Below are positions 45,939 through 59,801 of a stretch of DNA of 64,000 nucleotides, piece by piece; the stretch's first letter is position 1, and the number at the start of each line of letters is the position of its first letter. Origin of the DNA: Monarcha castaneiventris obscurior (lineage: Eukaryota > Chordata > Aves > Passeriformes > Monarchidae); the NCBI GenBank assembly GCA_026261815.1, contig JAMPIT010000682.1, positions 10,001 to 74,000 on the forward strand, in the 5' to 3' direction. The position numbers and the translations under genes are program-made. The notes beneath the pieces are model-generated. The model searched no databases. It was not told the origin of the DNA and worked only from the letters and a program-made list of their open reading frames with translations.

Positions 45939-46929
45939 CTTCTCCCTTTCTTGCAGAATTAATACTTTTATTTGTGGTCATTGTGACCTATATTATTCCT
46001 TCAGAAATGGCTGACTGTGTCCCTCATTACAAATAGAATGTTCCCTTAAAAAGTGGAGGTAGGCTAAATTATTTCATTTAGACTTAAGTAGCTTTTCAGA
46101 CACTTATGCCTGAACTGATATAGATTACATCCCATCCATGGTTTTCAGGAAATGTCACTAAAATACTGAATTACTCATCAGGATGCTTATGACAGAGAAG
46201 AAAAATTTTAGATAAATTTTAGATCTCTTTATTCTTGATAAAATTCATTCTGTGACGCACTGCATTTTCTGTCAAAGCTGTGGGGCAGCACCACATGAAA
46301 ACTGCCCTTGCAGATCAAATTTCCCTGCAAACACTCAGTGTGAATTTCTAACAGTTGCACTAGGGGAGGAAAAGATGGGAAAAAAAATACAGAGATAACA
46401 GCTGTGTCTCTATCACAAAAATCAGTGATTCAAGACATAGTACAGAGAAATGATCACAATCTTATTCCAAGCACTTGTCTCCACACTGCTAACTTCATCT
46501 TTATGTATTTTAATATATTGCTGACTTTGTTAGATAAGTCTCAAGAAGTTTTTTGTAAAGATCAAAGAAATCCTTCTGGTGAGATCAAAGCTCCATTTGC
46601 CCATTCCCTCCATGAAGGCAAGTGACAGATTTCCAGAGGAAGTCCCTCAGCCTAGAGAAGGATCTTGTCACTGGTGGTGTGAATTCGGGTTTCTCTTTCA
46701 GCTAGATCATCTTTTAACATGATTTCTTAGGTCAGGCAAGAAGGTGGGCAGCACATCCACAGCTCCTGATCGTAGCAAGAGACATTCTTTGGTGGGAGAG
46801 AGACCTCAGTGAAAATGTGCACAAGCAGCACATGCTGCCAAAAATGAGAGTGTAGGCAAGGAAAGGCAAGGCAAGGCTAAGGCATAATATTTTGTAGTCC
46901 AACTTCCCTCTGACTTAAACTCTAACTAG

Positions 46930-47034
46930 TTCCCTTTTTTGTTTTTTTTTTTGGTTTGGTGTTTTGGGGCTTTTCTTCTTTACTGCTGTTGTTGTTGTTG
47001 TTTGGGGGGTTTTGCTGTTTGTTTGGTTTTTTTC
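46930..47034. repeat. G/T-rich low-complexity tract with (GTT)n
   Basis: T and G dominate, with a (GTT)4-5 core near 46988-47002. Related in style to the tracts at 58.24 and 59.73 kb. Confidence 0.7.
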
Positions 47035-48793
47035 ATGTCTCCAGAAAAACCTCAACAGGATCTTTTCCTATCAGGCTTCTCTCAGCCCTGGCCAGGCCTC
47101 TGTCTGTTGCCTGGAATGAAACAGGAAACTTTTCCAAACCGTGTTAAAATGTCAATATAAAAGCAAATCTTTCATTGAAAGCTTTCAGGTGCACAACATG
47201 GCAATATGCACACGTGATACTGTATTTCTACAACTTTTAGGAGGTTAGTTAATGAGTATACCTAACAAATATTGCCCAGTTAGAAGAGCAGTTGGCTAGG
47301 TAATTTCCCCCCCCAGGTTCTGCCCCATTGGAGCCCCCCACCTGATCTTTTAACCCTACATTTTTTTGTATGGTGCAAAACAAAGTGTCCTCACTCAACT
47401 AAAGGCAAGCCTAAGCACAATTTCAAGAATGCATTAGAAAGGGTTTGTTAAACTATGGGAGAGGGCAGGAAAAGTACTGGAAGTTACAACTGCATTTAGA
47501 CAGTCTACGAAGCTACAAATATATGAGAAAAATATATATAAAAAGCTAAAAGTCTTTAGGCATCATGTCCATGGCATCTGTGTCAGGAAGCTTGACTGGG
47601 GAACCTTGGTGTTGTGGAGCCTCTTTGCTCTCCCTTCCACTGTCTGCTCCAAGGCAATGATGAAAGTCCAATTAAAACTTTGGGCTGCGTGCTAAATGCA
47701 AAGTAATGATTTCATCTTTGAGTATTTTGACTGAGCGAGCAGGAGAAATGACTTTCTCTCAAAATGTACCAGATAAATCTCTGTAAAAAGCAGCCTCTCC
47801 ATCTCCATTGCTAATCTGCTAAACCAATTTAAAATCCTAAGGCAGCAACTAAATACCATTTGTCATTTTAATTTTGAGGTGATGGATATACACTTAAAAA
47901 GGCATCACTGTGATGAATGTTGCTGGGACATCTGAGCATCTCCAAGGAGGAAATCTAGCTACCAAGGGAAGACACAAAGCAGAAGATTAGCAATTTAATG
48001 TGTTTAAAAGAACTTTGTACCTGATTTACCTGTTCTTAATGCACTGACATAGGGCTCCTTAAAGGAAGCTGAATTCCTGCCAGTCTTTTTCAGTCCCTTG
48101 AAAATCAGATTCCAACAGATGGAGCATGTTCTTCAATATGAAAAACTACATCACTGAAAATTTGATATTGATCTTTTTAGCTTTTACATTTTTGAGGCCA
48201 GAGGGAACTGATTTTGGGAATAGCAGCAGATTTATTTTGGTGCTCAGGTGGCATCCATTTTATTCTGGCATATCAACAAACATTTTCAGTCTGCCCATCT
48301 GCTTCTTTAATCCACTGGATGCTTAAATCAGGAAACATGTTAAGAGTGACCTTTTCTGCTTAGATTTATAGTTGCATTTAGATGCTTCTCAGTAATGAAA
48401 AATGTTGAGCTGGGTTTTTTTTAGATCAGATGAAACCAGATCAGATAGCTCAAAATCTGCATAGCTGCAACAACCCAGGAGAAAAAAAAAATCAGTTCAT
48501 CTAGGCTGGAATAAGTCAGATCAGAATACAAACTGCACTTGGATAAGTATTACACATCATACAGTGAAAGCAATGGAATAATTCCCTTAATAATTAATGC
48601 AGTGTCATGACTGCAGTAGCACATGGTGCTCAACACTAAGGTAGTGGGATAGTGAATAATGATTACCTGGGTCAAAGTGATATTTTAAAGGGATTCAAGT
48701 TGTTGGAGTTCAGGGCTTGTTTTTTTTTTTTAATTTGTCTTTTTTTTCTTTTTTTTACTGGAGTATTGAAGCAAGACTGACAAATAAATACAA

Positions 48794-48821
48794 AGATATA
48801 TATATACAGATATATATATTT
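48794..48821. repeat. AT dinucleotide repeat
   Basis: Two adjacent AGATATATATAT-type blocks followed by T residues. Confidence 0.75.
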
Positions 48822-51800
48822 TTTCCCCTTAGGGCGTTGCTTTAAGTTTTAAATTGGAGGTATGGCATTTACTTTGTGGAAAAAAACCACTGACAATGCT
48901 GAGAAGGAAAAAGAGAGTATAAGGAGGTGCAATGAAATAAAAAGGAAAAAAAACCACCAAAAAAACAGAGAACCCACACAGTGTGGAAAGTCTGTGAAAT
49001 GCACTTAAATGGTTTGGTTTTTCACCCACTAATTTCAATGGAATTTCACAGCTATCCTCAGTCCAGAGGGCTTTTACAGTGCTGGCTTAGTGAATAGTTG
49101 GAAGTATGGCTTGTGAAGGTGCTGGGTTTTTGGGAGTTCTCTGTTATCAAATCCCACTTCTTTGGCTCTAAGTAGACTGAAGCATATTGGAAATGCCCAG
49201 AGAAATACTATCCTTCAGGTGTTCCTTGATTTAAGCACTCAGTAGGTTATTACAGCAGCAAGGCAGATGATGGAACAGCATAAAATTTGGCAGAAGTCGT
49301 AGCAATTGCTGTGCAGATGGACAGCCATGGAATGTGAGAAGCATAAGAATATCAAAAATGCTATGCCTGTGCTGTCTGCAGCTCAAAGAATCTCAAGAAC
49401 TCTGTCAATATTTACGTGATAGAAGAAATCACAAGGTTGACCACTCACTTGTAAGCTCAGTTGTGTCGCTTCTCAAAATATGCATGACTAATAGAAGACA
49501 GAAATTGCAATCAAAATTGCACTAATAAGTATGATTAGAGTGGAGATACTCCTTAGGTTTCATGCTCTTCATCCTGACACTATTGATCTTATTGACAGCA
49601 AATTCTTTAACTACCAAAAAATTAAGAGAAAAGACAAAACAAAACACCAAAACTATCATTGTGCTGTTGAGACAGGATTTCTCATAAGAAAATGTATCTT
49701 GGGTGAGTATCTCTGATGGTTTGAAGGTTACCTGTTCTAGAGAAAGCTGTCATCATAAATTAGATTTTTTTTCTGACATCCACTGCGTTCTTAGAGGATC
49801 TCATCCCTCAGAAATGTGTTTTCTACTAGACAATCTTTACACTGCTGTGAGCTGACTAATCCCAATTGATGGATTGACAGGAAATTGCGACTCAGAGTTT
49901 AGTCAACTCTGCTTTTTATTCCAGGCAAGTCGTGGTGCTTGTAAGATTAAAGTACAATCTTGGCTGCTCCTTTGCATTTCAGGCATCATAGGTTTTTATA
50001 GTGAGATGATAATTTGTCATCTGGGAAAGAAGGCACTTACATACCCTTACCCAGTTAGATTTAGGGAATCAAACCTAGTATGAGTGAAATTATACACAGC
50101 AGAATGTGATAACTCATCAGTGATTCAGATAGGATTCCTTGATCCAAAATCTCAGAGGTATGGGCCTTTAAAGAAATGTGCAGAAACAAATATAAAATGG
50201 AATTGAAGTGTGTTCCCTAAGTAGTAGATGTTAGTCCTGCTTGGCATGCATATGACTAAGTTGGGTGCAAAGACAGATAACTGGACAGGTAGAAGAATTT
50301 TGACCAGAAAAAGAAAGAAAAAAAAAAAAGAAGAAAAAAAATGGTTTGGAGATTTTTTTGTTTGTTTTTTTTTAGTTTAGTTTGATTTCTCTAATGCATT
50401 TAAGACAAATAAGGTTAGACACTATGGGATACTTAACCCTAAATATGTTTTCACACTTAAATGTAAAAGACCATCAGAACTGCTTTCCAGAAAACTTCAG
50501 GTGTATGTGAATACTTTTGAAACTTTCATTAAATACATTTTTTCCATTGCAGCTTAGTCTTTGAAAAAAAAGTTATGCTTCATCTATTAATTTCATTTTC
50601 TAACAGTAGAAATGCAATTGCATTAAGTAAAATTCCACTGAAATCTTCTCTTTTGGATGAGAGAAACAATAACTCCAAATTTCTGGAAGTAATTCCCAAA
50701 CAATTTTTCTGAAGAAACCTCTAACTGATTTTTATAAAGTTCCATGAAAAAAAGAAAAAAGCGCCGATTACTCTTTTCTTATAATAAATCAAGAGCTACT
50801 GCAAAAACTGAGATGTTCCTCCCCCAATTCAGTTTTCTTTTCTCTAGATTGCAAAGGCCAGACCCCTCAGTTTCCCCAGATTAGTCCAGAATGGATTAGA
50901 GAGGAAAATTCCTGTGCTCCATATGAGACCTTATCATTCAATGCACCACCATAACATTTACTTACTTAAAATGTCACCCTCTTGACTTTTTAAATGTCAC
51001 TCGTCACCCACTTCAAACTTCAGAACATTTTCTGCAGAACGGTTGCCTTCCCTGTTCCCATTTCTGTTTTTTGATTTTTTTCCTCCCAACGAGCAGTGCT
51101 CAGCATGTCCCTGTACAGGAGACCTAAACTGTTGGCAAGAAAACAACCCTGAAGGATATGAAGTACATGAAAACCCCTTTTTCATTTGGAAACTGAGCAA
51201 ATTTCTAGGTCATCTGGTCAAATCAAAAATAGGAAGAACAAGAGTGATTATCCATAACCACCAATTTATTCCTTTCCCTCTCCGATCTCTTAAAATTCAA
51301 ATGTAAAGACATGATATTTTTGGTTTTTAAGTACTCAAAGTAGACTAGAAGGGTCATAGCTTCTTTCTCAAGCTCCACTTCTTAAAATTTCATGTATTGC
51401 AATAAAAATGTGAGACCTCAGATGATCCCTGTGGAGGACATAATGAGACAAATTAATATCTGGCACATTTTTATTACCCTTCAGAGAATTATAGGAAGAC
51501 TGACTTTGGATGACTGGTTACTAATTAGCTGGCAGCATTAATGACAAAGTCCGGATTTTAAAAGATTGCACTGTTAACCTAACGCTGTAAGAAATGGCTT
51601 TAAATTTGTTCTGTTCAGTATTTATTTTTTGGCTTTTGGATTGCCTTTATGTGTTTTAAATTGCTAGTTTTGGGCAGCAGCTGCTGAGCTCCTCCAGCGC
51701 ATCTGCAGAGCTACAACTTTTATTATTCAAAACACATAAGAATTTATTCTTTATTATTCCTATTGGTAGTCTCAATGCATCTCCCAACACTGAACGAGAG

Positions 51801-52195
51801 ATAAAATGAGAGAAAATGATAAAGTGACATCTATACAGACTTCAACAACTCACAGATAAGGGTCATGAAGATCATGACACTTCCCTCTGAAGAACTGTCG
51901 ATAAAATAAGGTGGGCTTGGAGGTGTGCCTCCAAAATGAAATAAAAATGTGGTTGTTAGAAAATGGTCTTTATATCAAAGCAACTGCCTGGGCTTACCTT
52001 TCCTCACCATGTGGGAAGTGTCAAAAATGGTGTTATGATTGTCAGGATGTGCAAACAAATGTCATTTATTCTATGTTTCTGTCACTTTGGTCTTTTTTTG
52101 TGCCTAGTCTTTAGAGCAGGCTCTGGTTAAATGATAGGCTGGTCAGCATTTTAGGCATTGGAGCTTCCCACGCCACGTTTTAGATGGTGAATCCT

Positions 52196-52460
52196 AAAAT
52201 CATGGAGTCACAGAATGGTTTGGGTTGGAAAGGATCTTCAAGCCCATCCAGTTCCACTCCATTCCATGGGCAGGGACACCTCCCACTATCCCAGGTGGAT
52301 CCAAGCCCCAATGTCCAACCCAGCCTTGGACACTTCCAGGGATCATGGGGCAGCCACAGCTGCTCTGGGAATTCCATCCCAGCCCCTTCCCTACCCTCAC
52401 AGGGAAGAATTTGCTCTGAATATCCGACCTAAAGTAAGTCTCTGTCAGTTTGAGGACAAG
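52196..52460 (-). mobile_element. CR1 LINE 3' end, diverged
   Basis: Minus-strand CR1. On the plus strand: tail complement (AATCATGGAGTCACAGAATGG near 52198), GGGTTGGAAAGGATCTTCAAG, a diverged version of the 3' region found at 21.4, 38.5 and 42.4 kb, then GGGAAGAATTTGCTCTGAAT (52401-52420) corresponding to ORF2, fading out near 52460. It is older or from another subfamily than its relatives, with substitutions and a deletion in the middle. Confidence 0.9.
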
Positions 52461-53419
52461 AAGGAGTTAACATCTTCTCACTGATTTGCAGCTTTGATCC
52501 ATGTTTTCCACCTGAAAATTAACTCTTGAATGCAGATAAATAATATTTTTTGCCATGCTTTTCTTCTGTTTCCCCAGCTGAGCTGAGGCAGAGTGAGTAT
52601 CCTGTGCTTGTGCACATATCGATGGCTGCAGCAGGAGCACCACTCTGAAGTCAAGCCTCATTACCTGTTCCCACAGGCCCCAGTTGATCTTGATTTCTTC
52701 TCCTGTGCTCACAGAATAGAACAATCAATACTCCAGAATAATGTATGTGCAATTAACAGGTCTCCTCAGGAGCAAAACTGGCAAAAATGATGAAGATATG
52801 GTTTCCACAGCTAGGATACAACCTCAGTCAGTGCATTAGCTCATGATGGAATTATTGGTAGTAACTTTTTTATTGTAGCTTTGGGCCATGATAAACCTGA
52901 GTTATTTTCACACAATACATCTCTTGTAGAGTTAAGTGGAAGAATAAGTTAAAAGTTGCACATGGTTTGGAATTTTTTTTTTTTGTATTACAAACATTTC
53001 CTCAACTGCTTTCCTATGTCATCCTTCATCTCCTCTTTATTATTTGGGTTTTTCCTCATGCAATCTTTTACTACAGGTTCTCTGCTGTGAAACTCATATC
53101 TAATTTAATAATGTCTATAGCTATGCTTTCATTCTCTTTGTGTTTCTCTTTTGTGCTCATTGCTTTCACCTCTTCTGGTTAAGCTACCACTCTTAAAGAA
53201 CTTGATTTAATTCCTATCATAACCAGTAAAGATTCCTATAAAGTCAGTGTCTCCCTGATAGAACTCAACAAAGATTCTTGCTTCCAACCATTACCTGTAT
53301 TTTTTTTTCTTTCCTATCTTTGTCATGAAATTGCCTGTATTTTCCAATTTAGCATAGAACCTTTTTCAACTTTTTTTCCCAATACCTACATCTTTATATT
53401 TCAATTACTGGTTATCATT

Positions 53420-53438
53420 TCATGTCATGATGACATGA
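53420..53438. repeat. near-perfect 19-base palindrome
   Basis: TCATGTCAT-G-ATGACATGA: 9-bp arms around a single central G. Confidence 0.85.
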
Positions 53439-56400
53439 CATTACTTTTTTTTTTTTTTTAATAATCTTATAATACACTTATCTAGTCTAATTTAATTATA
53501 TTTCAAATTTTCTCTTCCTACTTTGACACCAGAAAGCATTGCTAGGATCTCTTATGAGAAGCTATTAACATGTTTAGCAAGAAGTCTTAAGTCCAAGAAA
53601 TGATATTTTAATAAGCTAATTCATCTGAAAAAAGTCTCTTACCTCTCATTGCAAAGTGCAGGATTTATGAAATAGAAAGTTGCTAGATTTTCAATATACT
53701 TAGATTCCCACAGTCCTTCAGAATATAGTCTGACAAATTCTTTTGAGGCTTTACAGAACCAGTCAAGAAAAAATAATAATAACTGCACTTGGTACATTTG
53801 ATTGCAAGTGTATTATATCATAGAGAAAATAACACTTTGAATGCATATATTTCATTCTCTTTCTCAACAAACCTTTATCCCTCTTCTTTCATAATTCTCA
53901 AAATGAAAAGCAGAACATTGAACTCAAGTGATGCTTCAGTTGAGGAGCTATGTGTGAGGATAGCTAATGCAATTTAAATGTTGTGTAATTCAAAAATGCA
54001 AAATTAAGTTATAAAAGGTAATATCTTGGTTTGAGACACATTTTTACATTCTCTTGTCAAGTGACTTTCACACGATGTCATTTCTAAGCATTGAGTGCAG
54101 TATTGCATCTCATACTGCCTTATTTTCAAACTGAGAGCTGCAAAAGCCCCAGACTGGAAGCAAAATGTATGTGTGGGTGAAAATTACATCTTGTTAAGCA
54201 GATGTGACAGCAAGTTAATTGTAAGGGAGTATAGGCAGACTTTTCAATTCAAGTGCTAATTATTTAACTATAATAACTTCATGGCATTATTTATTTCCCA
54301 GTATATATTTTTTTTTTTAAACTTCAAACAAGATTTAAAACTCCCAGTTCATCTCACAAGGATCACTCCAGAGCTTCCTGATCTGATCTACACCCCTGCA
54401 GAATTATTTTCCCTTAAACGGATTATGACCTTGGTAAAGGAAAACAGCTGAAATTGATATAATTTGAGCAAAGTCCAGCTGCATCCTGGTGGACCATCAC
54501 AGCTCTCTGAGAAGATGGTTGCAGGTTCTGGTGCCTCTCTGACAGAGCAGCAGAACCCAGGCAGTGCAGAAATACAATTCCATGACTGTCCTGGAGAACT
54601 GCTCCAGCCATGGTCACGGATATCAAGGTTTCTCACTCACTCCTCTCCTCGTGGACCCTGCTCACCCACTGCCCTGTATTAAACGGGAAGGAATTGCTAT
54701 TTTGACTCTTCACTTGTGCTGGGACTTCAAGGATTTCAGTTCAGAAGTCAACAGCCCAAGATGAATCTGCCAGAAGGACTAATTTATTTCTCATGAATTA
54801 TTTAGCCCATAGGTTCTCAATTAATTCATGGTTCCCTCAACTGCAGGATTATTTTACCTCAAAGCCTGGAACTGTAGTTTGTGGGAAAAGTGCTACAGTT
54901 TTTTTCACTTCTCAGCCAACACACACAATGATTTCAGAGGCTGCTGCACAGTATTGCCCTCCTCTGGAATTCCAGCCTTTCTTTTCAATGAGACTACTCT
55001 GTTGGGTCTTCTGAATTTGCCATGTTATCTTATCTGTGTTTGCATAGACTTGGAACACAGAAGCTTCATGCTCTCAGCCAGTCAATGGCTGATTTCATTA
55101 TATATTTACTCAGTTTTAATATCCCTTCTAAGGAAGGTAATAAATCAGGAATGCAGCTATTTAATAAGTTTGATGAGTCAAGAAAAATGTTTTTGCTGGA
55201 GAAAAGAAATACAGTGTCCATTCTCTACTCAATGTTTTCCTGAACGAAGAAAAAAAAAATTCTTTAAATGTATAAGACAAGGTCAGAATGTGGAATTTCA
55301 TTCTCGTCGTTCTCCTTTTTCTTTCATTTTTAAAAAGGATTTTCATTATCTGCAATTAAAATAATAAATAAATAAAAAATCTATTCCTCCTGACGAAAAA
55401 GATGATAAATCCTTTAAATGAAGACACATTTTCCTCTTCATATCACTCTTTCAGATTTCAAATAAGGGAGAAGTTATGATTAGACAGTGGTAGTTTAGAT
55501 AATGTTCTTTATCCTTGAGATCACTAATTAGACTTTAATTTATAATTGACTACTGTTCATGAAGCAGTGTGGTTTAGGATCTTGTTTTGGTTAGGACACT
55601 AGAAATGGTCAAATGTGATGGTAGAACAGGCCAGGCATTGAAAAATTTCCTTGCACATGCAGGCGTCTTTCTGAGCATTTGTTTTTAATCAGTGTTACAT
55701 TTCTCTTTCTCAGAGTATGACTCCTTTTATTTGTGGACAATTATCAAAGTTAATTTCTGGCAGAACAAGTGCTGAGCATGCAATACACATTTATGGAGCA
55801 ATGTTCTGAAAGGAGACCTTGGTCCTAAAGGAATCTGTCCATATACAGCATATATAATATTTATCTGAGAATTACATTAGTAACAGCTTTATATTTCATT
55901 ATGTATGACTAGGTGTATTATATAAAGGTATATATATGTTACAGTTCCACTGAATGCAACATGTGCATTCTGACTCCTCTGAAGTCAAATGAATTCACAT
56001 ATTCTTCATTTATTTTGGACATCTGCATTTAGAAAACCTAAAATATTTTTGAGATAGCCTTAAAATGAAGACATAAACAAACATAAAGCCCATATTACTC
56101 TGTGTGGGAGTTAATTCTTCCTCTTATTTAAATGTTACAGTGATGATACCACTTGCATTTGTCTTATTTTTTTACAAGATGCTATTCCATTTCTTCAGAA
56201 TCTCTCTAAGCTTCAACACATTGAGCAGGGATTATTCATGTTCTACGTGTACTTAATGATATCAACACACTTAAATAACAAGGTTTAAGTCTTTTAGAAT
56301 GTGATCCTAAAATCAGTTCAGTTACATATAAAAGACACAATCTGATGCAACTGAGTGATCATTTCAAACCATTGTCCTGTGTTTGGTTTTGTAGCACTCC

Positions 56401-58235
56401 AAGTTTTCAGAGGAGGAACCGAATATTTTCCAACATGTTGGCTTTGTGCTGGGAAGCCATCTGTTATCTCTGTGAAAAATACACTCTAATTTGGTCAGCT
56501 ATAACTTATCTCAGTTCTCATACACTCTGGTCTTTTACAGGCACACGTTTTAATCTGTTGGTTTTTGATCCTGATCAGTGTGGATCTAACAACCTGTGTG
56601 TGTAATAAAGGACCACGTAGCTGCTCATCAAGATGAAGGCCACGTTATCTTCAAATTTCTTTAATATTAACTATTTCTAAAATGCAATGCCTTTTTAAAA
56701 CAAGAGAAATCTCTTGTAGCAACAAACTGTTTCTTGGGCTTGATATCAAACAAAAAAAGTAAAATCGGTTGCCTTGGAATAAAGTGGATATATCTATTTT
56801 GGGTAATACACTTAGGCTTTATCACTTGTTTGAGTGATCTCACTTCAGACAGTAAGTCACAGAGGCTGTAAGCAATGTGTCACAAGGCTGAAATACAGAA
56901 AACTAGCAGGTAAAATGTGAAAGCATACCACAAATCAAAAGCCCTGGGTGTTGCTGACTATCTCCTAGTATTTGTCCACATCATGGTGCTTCTATTTACA
57001 TTCCACACAGTGCTACACTTTTTAACTCTGCTCATAGTTCTTTCAGTGAAAAGAATCAATCTAAAATTTTACCTGTGTTTTGGTGTATCTGTTGCTATCA
57101 GGTATTTTCCTGTGCTTTCCCCCTTTTTTAATGCGCATTTGTTTAAGTCTACAGTCCCAAAACAGGCTAAATATAAGTGGAACTGTCAGAACTGTCACTG
57201 GGGAGTCTGGGTAGATATTTTGAGAAGTATTTATGTTGCTCCTGAAATGTATTAAGCCCCAAAGGCTGAAGTGTGAACATCAGGGTTCCTATCCACAACT
57301 GGATTCAAATTTTTACATGGAAATATTTCTGGTTCTAAAGTAGTCTCAAAGTTTTCCTAGCATGTCATCTAATTCTGGCACAATACAGTGTTCCAGGGTG
57401 AAAATAAATGTGCCTCTCAGGACTATGTGTCACTTGGTAGGTCAGAATTTTCCATCATCATCGTGTTCTTGTTCTAAATGTACTAACTCAGCAATTCTTA
57501 ACCCGTTTTTATTGAGCCAGAACTGTTTTATAACTCCCCAAATGAGCCTGGAACGTTTCACCTACAACATTATCAGTGATGTTTGGGGTGTATTTCCTGT
57601 AAGTGTTCATGCTGCGTACCAAAGAAGATATTTATTTCCCTCTTGCATCCCTAAGAATGAGAATTACAACTTAGATTTCAGCCATCTCTGAAATGTGTTG
57701 TGGTCAAGAGCAGCCCTGCTACAGCTGAGTGTCACCATTCTGAGCTTTCACTGTCACTGAAGATTTCATCTTCAGCAGGTGTTTTGGGGTTTTTCAGTAC
57801 CTATTTGTAATATCTGTTTTCATGTCCTGTGTTTTAGAAATGGTCCAAGTCATTAAATCCAAACAAAAATCGTAGGATAAGGTGCAGGCTGAACATATCA
57901 AAAGATTTTCAGTCCTTCAGTCCTATACAAGGCTATTTGACCATGGGAATAATTTACTGAAAAACACCAAAATTTTCTGAAACTTTTTTGTTTGCTGTGT
58001 TTTATAGAGGAGCTGAAACAACACAGATAATTTTTTTAAGGACTGCAGGAATTAACAATAATGAAATCTTCATGTGAATTTCTCTATTACACTGTGAGAA
58101 GAATAAGTCTTTGCAGAAAAGTAATGTGAGTTCACATCTGATTGCTGTTTCTCTGTTAACCACGGAGGCTCCAACTGAACATTCTTGTTCTTTTAGTGCT
58201 TCTTTATGTTATAGAATCAGATGTGTTCCCAGTGT

Positions 58236-58312
58236 GTGGTGGGGTTTTTTGGGTTTTGGGGTTTTTTTTGTTTGCTTGTTTGTTTGGGATTTTTTGGTTG
58301 GTTGGTTTTTGT
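58236..58312. repeat. G/T-rich low-complexity tract
   Basis: Plus strand almost entirely G and T with GTTT and GGTT motifs. It is the reverse-strand counterpart in composition of the A/C tract at 24.35 kb. Confidence 0.75.
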
Positions 58313-59715
58313 GTCATGCATATATCTGTAGTCTATAATGGAAGTAGAAAAACCTTTTGTTTTTAACTTCCCTGGAAATAGAGTAAATTTATTTGGTGCT
58401 CTGTCTCACAGCAGTTAAACATTATTTTAAATCACATAATGTAGCAAATTGTATTTTATCGATGACTTCTGGTTATTTCTAATCAGTAGCATTTCATCTA
58501 AGAAAGTGGCTGTGTGTTCTGCATTTAGATATTTTATGTTCTCCAGTTCTTCAACCAAACCAGAACCTTGAAGTAAAATTGTCATAATCCAACAGATCAA
58601 AACTCAAAGCTTTTAAAGCTGTACTCTCTGGAAAGGTTATTTTTTTTTTCATGGTGATGTTGTAAACTGCATTAGTTTAACAGAAAGTGAAAATAATTAG
58701 GAGGAAAAAACCCACAAACAACAAAAAAACCCCAGGAAAGATTGACAAAGTAAACTGTGATGGTATCATATTAATAATATCTCAATGTGTTTGATTAGAG
58801 ACCAAGTTTTACAGGTAAGCCCAGGTAACTCTTTCAATGACATTTTTTCCCACTTGTATATGAAATATATAGAGAAAGGGTTATAGATAACACCTCAGCT
58901 GGAAAGTTAAAACCCTCTCATCTTCTTTAGAAATTTGGCAAGGCTGTCTCCCCCTCGTGCTGCAAGATCCTTTTGCCATTTCCATGGTTTCTTGTTGGCC
59001 TTATTTGAGCTTGGCTGTTAAATACCCAGAGAAGCCTCCAGCACAGCTCGGCTGTCGCTGTCCCTGAGTGTTCCCTGCCCTCCACTCACACTTCCCAAGG
59101 CCCGCACGAGGGCAAAGACTCATTTTCTCCTGGATGATTTGCTTCCATACTCTGCCAAACGCTCGTCTATCTAATGAAAGGATATTCCACACTTGTGCTT
59201 CGTATGGAGGCACCCCAGTTTTCAGACTTGCACAAATCCACTCGGCACAGGAAACACGCCCTACCTGGTCCAGAGTTCATCATTTAATACCCAAATACTT
59301 CAGCTTCTGAAGCTTCCAGAAGGTATGTGAGAAGTTTTGGAGCTATCAGTTAAGAACCCTGCTGTTACTGAGTACCATTGATTTTTCATCTTGGAAGCAT
59401 GGAAAAGAAAATCTCTGGAAAGTAGGAATGTCTGCAGACTGTGAAGTTTAGAGGCATTTCTTTTAGGAGTAAGTTGGCTGGTAGCTACAGAAAAAAAACC
59501 AAACATTAAACTTCCATTATGCGACTTGAGATTTATCATGTCTTTAACTGAGGGACACCTCTACTGATGCTGGGAAAAATAATCTTTGAAGTATTTGCTT
59601 GCACAAAAACTTGTGCAGTTGGTATGGTCAGTTCAGCTTGGCTGCTCAGTCAGCTGAAGATCATTCCAGAAAATGTCATCTCTGCCCAGAAATCTTTTTG
59701 GGGGTCCTTGCTTAT

Positions 59716-59801
59716 TTGTTTAGTTTGTGTTTATTTTGGCTTGGTTTGGTTTTTTGTTGGTTTGGGTTTTTTGCCTTTGTTCGCTTGCTTGGGTTTTTTT
59801 C
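59716..59801. repeat. G/T-rich low-complexity tract
   Basis: TTGG/GTTT-rich patch similar to that at 58.24 kb, with scattered C residues. Confidence 0.65.

Larger units (their letters stand above)
43554..52195. other. unique non-coding sequence with simple repeats
   Basis: About 8.6 kb without a recognisable gene. It contains a T-rich tract (43993-44072), (TG)n at about 44630-44647, (TC)10 at 45919-45938, a G/T-rich patch at 46930-47034, AT repeats at 48794-48821, a T run near 48720-48732 and a purine-rich run at 50306-50341. Open frames of up to 90 codons are at chance level. Confidence 0.5.

Noticed and set aside
45919..45957. Long pyrimidine tract ending in CAG, like a splice acceptor
   Set aside because: It is a (TC)n microsatellite, and the sequence after CAG has stops in all frames within a short distance and no coding character.
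49382..49435. Exon-like frame (LKESQELCQYLRDRRNHK) after TGTGCTGTCTGCAG
   Set aside because: A good acceptor-like site, but the donor-like AAG/GTTGAC is weak, the stretch is short and the frame does not resemble a known protein. Such coincidences are expected in 64 kb.
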